Origin: Bryobacterales bacterium
GTDB taxonomy: Bacteria > Acidobacteriota > Terriglobia > Bryobacterales > UBA6623
Direction: 5' to 3'
DNA length: 64,000 bases
Assembly (NCBI GenBank): GCA_022823865.1
Contig: JAJEHF010000002.1
Span: 115,145-179,144 of the forward strand
Position 1 is the first letter of the stretch. Every line of letters begins with the position of its first letter. The translations under genes were made by a program, and so were the position numbers. A model generated the notes under the pieces. It was given only the letters and a program-made list of their open reading frames with translations, was not told the origin of the DNA and did not search any database. This document shows positions 57,806 through 64,000 of this stretch, one piece after another.

Positions 57806-60136
57806 ATGGCCTCGCGGCGGACAGTCCTGTGGATCGCGGCGGTGGTTGGACTTGTGCCGATATCGGTCACGGCGCAAGAGCACGCATTCTTCGAGAAGCA
57901 CGTCCGCCCGATTTTGGCCAACCGGTGCTTCGCCTGTCACGGCCCGCACGCTGGCGAGGGGCAAGCCGGGCTCCGGCTGGACTCAATGGCTGGCATCCTC
58001 AGGGGCGGCCGCTCGGGACCAGCCGTGGTGCCGGGCAGCGCAGCCCAGAGCCTGCTGATCCACGCGATCAATCATGACACACTGCTGCAAATGCCGCCCA
58101 AGTCGAAGTTGCCGCTTGGCGAGATCGCGGTCCTGACCAGATGGGTCGACACGGGCGCGAACTGGCCCGAACACGAGCCGGCCCCCGCACCGGAGGCAAT
58201 CGCGCGGTCTGATGGCTTCTCAGCCGAGGAACGGTCGCACTGGGCTTTCCAGCCGCTACAAGCCCCGGCCATGCCGCCCGGCGATACGGCCGTCGACGCC
58301 TTGCTAGGAATCGGCCAGGCGCGGGCGGGCCTGAGGCCGGCAGGGGCCAGCGACAAGCGGGCACTGATCCGGAGGGCTACGCTCGACCTGCACGGCCTGC
58401 TGCCCACTCCGGACGAAGTCCGCAGATTCCTCGCTGATGCGTCAGACGATGCCTTCGCGCGCGTGGTGGACCGGCTGCTGGCTTCGCCGCGCTACGGGGA
58501 GCGCTGGGGCCGACATTGGCTGGACGTGGCGCGCTATTCGGACAGCAACGGGATGGACGACAACATCGTCCACGGCGACGCCTGGCGCTACCGCGACTAC
58601 GTGATCCGGGCGTTCAATCAAGACAAGCCCTATGACGAGTTCGTGCGCGAGCAACTGGCGGGCGACATCCTCACGGAGTGGAGCGACACCAACCGCGCCG
58701 AGGGATTGATCGCAACCGGCTTCTTGATGCTTGGCCCGAAGATGGTCGGCGAAGACGACCCTGTCAAGCAGAAGCTGGACTTCGCCGACGAACAGTTGGC
58801 CACCACAGCGCGCGCGTTCATGGCGCTGAGCATCGATTGCGCCCGCTGCCACGACCATAAGTTCGACCCCATCCGCAGTGCCGACTACTACTCCATGCTG
58901 GGCATCTTCACCAGCACCAAGACGGTGCTCACCTACCGGGTCACCTCCAAGCTCAACGCCACCGCGCTGGCAAGCGCGGAAGAGAACCGCCGACTGTCCG
59001 AGATCGAGAAGCGCTTCGACTACCACAGCGACTTCGTCACGAACTACAACCAGGCAACCACTCCCAAGCAGGTGGTGGAGGCGCAGCGGGCAGCCGAGGA
59101 CGACGCTCTCGCCGAGTACTACAGCATCCCCAAGGCGATGGCCGTAGCGGAGGGGGATGCCGCCGACCTTCCGCTCATGATCAACGGCAACCACCTCACG
59201 CCCGGCCCGACCGCTCCGCGCCGCTTTCCCGCGATCCTGGCCGGGGAGCAGCAGGGTCCGATCGCGTCGCAAGGCAGCGGAAGGCTGGAGCTAGCGCAGT
59301 GGCTGACTTCCGAGGACCATCCGCTGACAGCGCGCGTGATGGTCAACCGGATCTGGAAGTGGCATTTCGGCGAAGGCATCGTGCGCACGCCCGACAACTT
59401 TGGCAAGCTCGGCGAACCACCGGACCACCCGGAACTTCTGGATTGGCTGGCGCTGCAATTCCAAGCAAGTGGCTGGTCGGTCAAGTCAATGCACCGCCGG
59501 ATCATGCTCTCGGACGCCTACCAGCGGTCTTCCAGACGGACCGAAGGGCATGCGGAATCCGACCCAGACAACCGCCAGTTCAGCCACGCCAATCGCCGCC
59601 GAATGGAAGCTGAAACACTGCGGGATGCGCTGCTGGCCGTCTCCGACCGCTTGGACCTCGCGACCGGGGGCAAGACCATACCGCACAAGAACTTTGTGAA
59701 TCTCAACGCTCAGTCGCGTTCGCGGGATCCGGCCCTCTACGACTCGCGGCGGCGCAGCGTCTACCTTCCGGTGCTGCGCAGCGCCCTGTACGAGATGTTC
59801 TCGGCCTTTGACTTTGCCAACCCGTCCACGTCCAACGGCGCTCGCGGCGCGACCATGGTCGCGCCGCAGGCGCTCTTCATGCTGAACTCCGACTCGGTGG
59901 ACGAGGCGTCCGCCGGCTTCGCCGCAAGACTGGCGCGCCAAATCCCCGGGGGCGACGCCGACCGCATCGGACTGGCACACGAAATCGCCTTTTCGCGTCC
60001 GTCCGAGCCGGACGAGACCGAGAGCTGGAGCGCCTTCTTGCACCGCTATGAAGCGGCCACGGGGAACAGGGGCGCAGCTTGGAAGGCAATGTGCCGCATC
60101 CTGATCGCGTCGAACGAGTTCCTCTACATACAATGA
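57806..60136 (+). CDS. PSD1-type protein: cytochrome-c-like heme domain + DUF1549 + DUF1553 (second copy)
   Basis: 776 residues from the ATG at 57806 (a TTG at 57794 is possible). A signal peptide (RRTVLWIAAVVGLVPISVTAQ) precedes the heme motif CFACH (41-45). DUF1549 (ALLGIGQARAGLRPAGASDKRALIRRATLDLHGLLPTPDEVRRFLAD..YGERWGRHWLDVARYSDSNGMDDN) and DUF1553 (LAQWLTSEDHPLTARVMVNRIWKWHFGEGIVRTPDNFGKLGEPPDHPELLDWLALQF) follow. It is a paralogue of 40760-43246 but with a shorter mid-region. Exported, function unknown. Its stop overlaps the start of the DUF1501 gene. Confidence 0.93.
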   Translation: MASRRTVLWIAAVVGLVPISVTAQEHAFFEKHVRPILANRCFACHGPHAGEGQAGLRLDSMAGILRGGRSGPAVVPGSAAQSLLIHAINHDTLLQMPPKSKLPLGEIAVLTRWVDTGANWPEHEPAPAPEAIARSDGFSAEERSHWAFQPLQAPAMPPGDTAVDALLGIGQARAGLRPAGASDKRALIRRATLDLHGLLPTPDEVRRFLADASDDAFARVVDRLLASPRYGERWGRHWLDVARYSDSNGMDDNIVHGDAWRYRDYVIRAFNQDKPYDEFVREQLAGDILTEWSDTNRAEGLIATGFLMLGPKMVGEDDPVKQKLDFADEQLATTARAFMALSIDCARCHDHKFDPIRSADYYSMLGIFTSTKTVLTYRVTSKLNATALASAEENRRLSEIEKRFDYHSDFVTNYNQATTPKQVVEAQRAAEDDALAEYYSIPKAMAVAEGDAADLPLMINGNHLTPGPTAPRRFPAILAGEQQGPIASQGSGRLELAQWLTSEDHPLTARVMVNRIWKWHFGEGIVRTPDNFGKLGEPPDHPELLDWLALQFQASGWSVKSMHRRIMLSDAYQRSSRRTEGHAESDPDNRQFSHANRRRMEAETLRDALLAVSDRLDLATGGKTIPHKNFVNLNAQSRSRDPALYDSRRRSVYLPVLRSALYEMFSAFDFANPSTSNGARGATMVAPQALFMLNSDSVDEASAGFAARLARQIPGGDADRIGLAHEIAFSRPSEPDETESWSAFLHRYEAATGNRGAAWKAMCRILIASNEFLYIQ

Positions 60137-61548
60137 TGTCGGCGATGCGGTCTGAAGGCATCGAAGCGAGAGCGTCCCGCCGCGAGGCTCTCAAGCAGAT
60201 GGGCGCGGGCTTCGGCTGGCTGGCGCTGACCTCGCTGCTCGCCGAAGAGGCCGCCGCATCCGGCCCGCTAGCGCTGCGCGAGCCGCACTTCGCGCCGCGC
60301 GCCAAGCGCGTCATCATGCTCTTCATGTTCGGCGGTCCTTCGCACATCGACACGTTCGACCCGAAGCCGCTCCTCAACCGCGACAGCGGCAAGCCCCTGC
60401 CGTTCGCCAAGCCGCGCATCATCTCGTTCCCGCGCCGCGCCGGCGACCTGATTGGCTCGCCGTTCGAGTTCAAGCAGCATGGCCAGAGCGGTGCCTACGT
60501 CAGCGAGCTCTTTCCGCACGTGGCGGGCATTGTCGACGATCTGGCGATCGTCCGCTCGATGCACTGCACCAACCCCCGGCACGGTGGGGCCGTGCTCGAA
60601 TGGCACACCGGAAGCGATACGTTCATCCGACCGGCCATGGGGTCTTGGCTGACTTACGGCCTCGGCTCTGAGAACCAGAACTTGCCCGGCTACATCACCA
60701 TCTGCCAAGCGTTGGCAGAGGGCGGTGCGAACAACTTCGGCTCGGCCTTCTTGCCGGCGGCCCACCAAGGCACGCCGCTGGGCTACGGAAACGTCAAGGC
60801 GCAGGAGGCCAGTTTCCCGTTTATCGGCGACGGGCAGCGAAAACGCCTGCAGCGCCTGGAACTCGACATGCTGTCGGACGTCTCGCGACGCCAACTGGCC
60901 CGGAGCGGTCCCGACCCCGAGTTGGAAGACCGCATCGCAACGTTCGAGCTGGCTTTCCGCATGCAAACGGAGGCGCCGTCAGTCCAGGACATCAGTTCAG
61001 AGAGCGCCGCGACCAAGGCGATGTACGGCCTGAGCGATCCCGTCACGGACGATTTCGGGCGCCAGTGCCTGATGGCCCGCAGGTTCAGCGAGAGCGGCGT
61101 GCGCTTCGTGCAGTGCAACAGCAACGGCTGGGACCACCACTTCGACCTTAAGAACTCGCTCACGAAGATGTGCGCCCAAGTGGACAAGCCGATCGCCGCT
61201 CTCATCAAGGACCTCAAGACGCGCGGACTGCTCGACGAGACACTGGTGATTTGGGGTGGCGAGTTCGGCCGCACGCCAACAGCAGAGAACGCCGATGGCC
61301 GCGACCACAACCCGCACGGCTTCACGATGTGGTTGGCTGGCGGCGGGATCAAGCCCGGCATCACCTATGGCCAGACTGACGAGTACGGCTACTACGGCAT
61401 AGAGAACAAGATCCACTTCCATGATCTGCACGCCACGATCCTGCACCTGCTCGGCTTGGATCACACGAGGCTGACCTTCCGCCACGCTGGTCGGGACTAC
61501 CGGCTGACCGACGTCCATGGGGAAGTCGTGCGGGACTTGCTCGCCTAG
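60133..61548 (+). CDS. DUF1501-family protein (second copy)
   Basis: 471 residues from the ATG at 60133 (ATGA overlap with the PSD1 stop at 60134-60136). A Tat-like start (RASRREALKQMGAGFGWLALTSLL) is followed by VIMLFMFGGPSHIDTFDPKPLLN, the paired SNGWDHHFDL motif, GEFGRTPTAENADGRDHNPHGFTMWLAGGG and the C-terminal HDLHATILHLLGLDHTRLTFRHAGRDYRLTDVHG. Same family as 43251-44696. The coupled overlap is tighter than in the first pair (four bases), confirming obligate co-expression with PSD1. Confidence 0.93.
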   Translation: MMSAMRSEGIEARASRREALKQMGAGFGWLALTSLLAEEAAASGPLALREPHFAPRAKRVIMLFMFGGPSHIDTFDPKPLLNRDSGKPLPFAKPRIISFPRRAGDLIGSPFEFKQHGQSGAYVSELFPHVAGIVDDLAIVRSMHCTNPRHGGAVLEWHTGSDTFIRPAMGSWLTYGLGSENQNLPGYITICQALAEGGANNFGSAFLPAAHQGTPLGYGNVKAQEASFPFIGDGQRKRLQRLELDMLSDVSRRQLARSGPDPELEDRIATFELAFRMQTEAPSVQDISSESAATKAMYGLSDPVTDDFGRQCLMARRFSESGVRFVQCNSNGWDHHFDLKNSLTKMCAQVDKPIAALIKDLKTRGLLDETLVIWGGEFGRTPTAENADGRDHNPHGFTMWLAGGGIKPGITYGQTDEYGYYGIENKIHFHDLHATILHLLGLDHTRLTFRHAGRDYRLTDVHGEVVRDLLA

Positions 61549-61634
61549 GCCGCGCTGCCGGACTGTCGGCACCCTGCGCAACACCCGTCTCCAAGTGGCG
61601 GCAGACGGACGAGGCGCGGACAGCAAACAGGGGC

Positions 61635-62855
61635 CTAGCCGGCCAAGTCGCCCTGCTTGAGGTCTTCCAAGCGCGCGACCTGCCCGGTGCGGAAGGCGAG
61701 GTTCGCCAGATGCGCGCTTACGCAAGCGCGGACGCCCTCTTCCGCCGGCGTGTTGGGCTTTTTTCGACTGCGCACTGCGTCGATCCAGTTCTGCAGGTGC
61801 GGCGTTTCGCCATCCACGTCGAAGTCGGCCCCGCGCTCCCCGGTCCCAGGCTCGAATAGCTCGGCCTTGATGCCGCCGCCGGGTTCCGGGAGGATCTCGT
61901 ACCGACCGCGATCCAAGTACATCGTGCCCTTGGTGCCCATGATCTCGACCATGGCCTTGTCGCGTTGGTTCACGAACGTGCCCTCGAAATGGACCTGAAG
62001 GTTCCTGTCGGGGTAGCTGAGCAGGGTTTGGATCGTGTCCGGGGTCTCCCAGCGGTCCATGGCGACCGTGTCTCCTATGGTGGTGGCCAAGGCCGGATCG
62101 GGCAAGTCAAGCAGCCAATTGACGGCATCGATCCAATGCACCATCAGGTCGGTGAGAATGCCTCCGCCAAAGTCCCAGAACCAGCGCCAGTTCCTGAAGC
62201 GATATCCATCGAAGGGCTGTAGCGGCGCGTTTCCCAAGAATCGCTTCCAGTCGACTGTGGACGAGTCGATCTCGTCCGCTCCCGCGCGTCCAGACCGCCG
62301 ATTTCGATTCCACGTCATGCGTACCTTGTGGACCGTCCCGAGCCCTCCTTCCCTGAGGATTTCCCGTGCCCTCTCGAACTGCAGCATGCTGCGCTGCTGC
62401 GTGCCGACCTGCACGATCCTCTGGTTTGCGTCCTGCGCCCGTATCACAGCGTCACCTTCGCTGAGGTCATGCGTCAGGGGCTTCTCGACATACACGTCCT
62501 TGCCGCTGTTGCAAGCGTCGACGGTCATGGGAACGTGCCAGTGGTCCGGCGATCCTATCAGGACAGCATCAACATCGCTTCGAGCCAACAGTTCGTGGTA
62601 GTCCCTCGTCACGAAAGCGCCGGTTCCGGCAATCTGCCTTGCCTGATCGAGGGACTCGTCCCAGATGTCGCAGACCGCCGTGATGCGCGTGCCGGGCACC
62701 CCGGCGAGATCCTTCATCAGCCGACGACATCGGCCGCCGGTGCCTATGCAGCCGACACTTATGGTTTCGTTGGCTGGATAGGCGAGGGTGGTCGCGGCAC
62801 TGGCGGCAGCGGCGCTGATCAGAAAGTGACGGCGGTGGGTGGTCTTGGGCGGCAC
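61635..62855 (-). CDS. Gfo/Idh/MocA-family oxidoreductase, Tat-exported (second copy)
   Basis: 406 residues from the GTG at 62855. Twin-arginine signal (THRRHFLISAAAASAATTLAYPA), then the NAD(P)-binding fold (ISVGCIGTGGRCRRLMKDLAG), SPDHWHVPMTVDACNSGKDVYVEKPLTHDLSEGDAV with the catalytic EKP, and the C-terminal domain (WFWDFGGGILTDLMVHWIDAVNWLLD). It acts on sugars or sugar derivatives in the periplasm. It is convergent with the second DUF1501 gene (86 bases between the ends). Confidence 0.88.
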   Translation of the reverse strand: MPPKTTHRRHFLISAAAASAATTLAYPANETISVGCIGTGGRCRRLMKDLAGVPGTRITAVCDIWDESLDQARQIAGTGAFVTRDYHELLARSDVDAVLIGSPDHWHVPMTVDACNSGKDVYVEKPLTHDLSEGDAVIRAQDANQRIVQVGTQQRSMLQFERAREILREGGLGTVHKVRMTWNRNRRSGRAGADEIDSSTVDWKRFLGNAPLQPFDGYRFRNWRWFWDFGGGILTDLMVHWIDAVNWLLDLPDPALATTIGDTVAMDRWETPDTIQTLLSYPDRNLQVHFEGTFVNQRDKAMVEIMGTKGTMYLDRGRYEILPEPGGGIKAELFEPGTGERGADFDVDGETPHLQNWIDAVRSRKKPNTPAEEGVRACVSAHLANLAFRTGQVARLEDLKQGDLAG

Positions 62856-63372
62856 GGCAGGTATCCTCGCGGCCCTGTGGGACCGCGCACAGCGTGCATT
62901 CTACACCGCTTCTCGCAGATTCGGGCTCTTGGGGAACGCCTCGAGAGCTCGTTCCGAATCACAGCACAATGCCCGCGCAAGGGCGCGACGGAGCTTGACT
63001 ATGGACTCGTTCAGCACAGACTAACGGACCCACGTCTTTCAGCCAAGACGATAGTGGGCCAGAAGACACATTCCACCACTCACCGCCGTTCGCTCCGTGG
63101 GTCCGTTCGCACGAACCAGCACGATCAAGATTCGTTGCATCTGCCTCCACGGCGCGGATCCACTCGCGCCGGGTGTGATTGCGGGCTGAGCTTGGCGCAC
63201 AGCAGGCGCTCCGGTCAGATCGCATCATTGGCAAGCTGCTGCGCACCGCGTCGCTCTAGGCGCGAGCAGCGCTGGCAAGCAAACTCGCGTCACGACAGCG
63301 GCGGGTCAGGGAGCCCTGGCACGGTGCTAGTATCATCTCCAAGCGGCGCGTGCGAGCGCTGTCCGCTGCGAC
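62856..63372. other. Intergenic region between the oxidoreductase and Uma2 genes
   Basis: About 515 bases between divergent genes. Frames on both strands read as Arg/Ser-rich noise and none has a ribosome binding site. I see no RNA gene or repeat. It should include the promoters of both flanking genes. Confidence 0.4.
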
Positions 63373-64000
63373 ATGCCTTTCACGACCGCCACAGAAAGCG
63401 AGTCTGCCGGGCCGGCCACGGCCGTTGCCAAGGCGTCTGCGAAGCCGGACGAGATCGAATACCCGGAACGCAATTGGATCGCGCAGAGCATCTCGCACGG
63501 CGATGCTGTGCTGCAAGCGGCAGCAGCCTTGCGGAACCACTTCCGGGACCGCACGGACGTGCTGGTGGCCATGGAACTGGCGGTGTACTACCGGCGTGAC
63601 GACAACAATGCCTGGCTGCAGCCGGACGTGCAGGTGGTGTTCGGGGTGAGTCCTGAGAATCGCCGTTCGTACCGGATCTGGGAAGAGGGCAAGGCACCGG
63701 ATTTCGTGCTGGAGGTGGCGTCGCCGGCGACAGCGGAACACGATGCCAAGTACAAGCGGCGGGAGTACGCCCGGATAGGGGTTCGCGAGTACTGGAGACT
63801 GGACCCGGAGGGAACCTTGATGGGGTCAGCGTTAGAGGGCTACGAGGCCAGCGGGGGGAAGTACGAGCCGGTGCAGCCGGTGGCGAGCAGCGGCCAGGAG
63901 CGGTGGTTCCGGAGCCGGGTGCTGGGGCTGGAACTGCGCAGCCAGAGGCAGGCCCGGGCGACGGTGCTGGTGTTCCGGGATCCGCGCAGCGGGGAAGAGA
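63373..64000 (+). CDS. Uma2-family (DUF820) putative endonuclease, 5' part only
   Basis: The frame from the ATG at 63373 is open to the window end (209 codons), so the C-terminus is missing. It matches the Uma2 fold: LQAAAALRNHFRDRTDVLVAMELAVYYRRDDNNAWLQPDVQVVFGVSPENRRSYRIWEEGKAPDFVLEVASPATAEHDAKYKRREYARIGVREYWRLDPEG, with the acidic nuclease-like positions QPDVQVV and LEVASPAT. It is a paralogue of 53660-54589 but with a different N-terminal stretch; a coiled-coil tail may follow beyond the edge. Confidence 0.85.
   Translation, partial: MPFTTATESESAGPATAVAKASAKPDEIEYPERNWIAQSISHGDAVLQAAAALRNHFRDRTDVLVAMELAVYYRRDDNNAWLQPDVQVVFGVSPENRRSYRIWEEGKAPDFVLEVASPATAEHDAKYKRREYARIGVREYWRLDPEGTLMGSALEGYEASGGKYEPVQPVASSGQERWFRSRVLGLELRSQRQARATVLVFRDPRSGEE

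Overview
The window is a GC-rich, densely coded stretch of a Gram-negative chromosome. A fused LptF-LptG lipopolysaccharide-export permease and a 1188-residue Oar-like TonB-dependent receptor with an N-terminal carboxypeptidase-regulatory fold indicate an outer membrane. Two PSD1/DUF1549-DUF1553 + DUF1501 pairs, Tat-exported Gfo/Idh/MocA oxidoreductases, a formylglycine-type sulfatase, a phytanoyl-CoA dioxygenase-like protein and two Uma2 proteins together suggest an Acidobacteriota genome (Bryobacterales/Solibacteres-like), possibly marine or host-associated. This placement is inference from gene families; no rRNA lies in the window.

Layout. 1-10.7 kb: the start of a PLP decarboxylase (minus, cut by the edge), a lipoprotein esterase, a hot-dog thioesterase, a lipoprotein beta-propeller, and the 2-oxoglutarate dehydrogenase operon sucA-sucB-lpdA. 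10.8-14 kb: tRNA-Phe with a clear sigma70 promoter, a gene-poor stretch, three small minus-strand genes (ankyrin protein, cysteine-rich secreted peptide, small membrane protein) and a tyrosine recombinase. 14-21 kb: TonB receptor, Tat-exported oxidoreductase, DASS anion transporter, tRNA-Glu. 21-28 kb: a small unknown protein, the LptF-LptG fusion, ribokinase with a GRP-type sugar transporter, and a lactonase-family lipoprotein.

28-32 kb holds the most unusual locus: a RecQ-type helicase whose C-terminus is a phosphoribosyltransferase, translationally coupled to a DprA-like protein ending in two copies of a winged-helix-like module. The helicase is split by a homopolymer frameshift and an in-frame TGA. 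32-45 kb is mostly metabolic or secreted: PQQ dehydrogenase, D-aminoacyl-tRNA deacylase, a dioxygenase-sulfatase-cyclase operon, an isopropylmalate/isocitrate dehydrogenase homologue, a pentapeptide protein, small unknowns, the first PSD1-DUF1501 pair and a histidine phosphatase. 45.4-53.2 kb is a defence region: a DUF4143-type ATPase and a type III restriction-modification operon ordered res - PIN toxin - mod. 53.6-64 kb: a Uma2 protein with a repetitive coiled-coil tail, an enolase-superfamily enzyme with an SSS transporter, the second PSD1-DUF1501 pair, another Tat-exported oxidoreductase and the start of a second Uma2 gene.

The metabolic genes fit a heterotroph that imports and oxidises sugars, sugar acids and sulfated or methylated compounds: outer-membrane receptor, sulfatase/esterases, extracytoplasmic oxidoreductases and cytochrome-type proteins, symporters, then the TCA cycle. 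The DprA-RecQ-PRTase and type III RM loci are accessory defence-like modules. I saw no insertion sequence, CRISPR array, rRNA or prophage.
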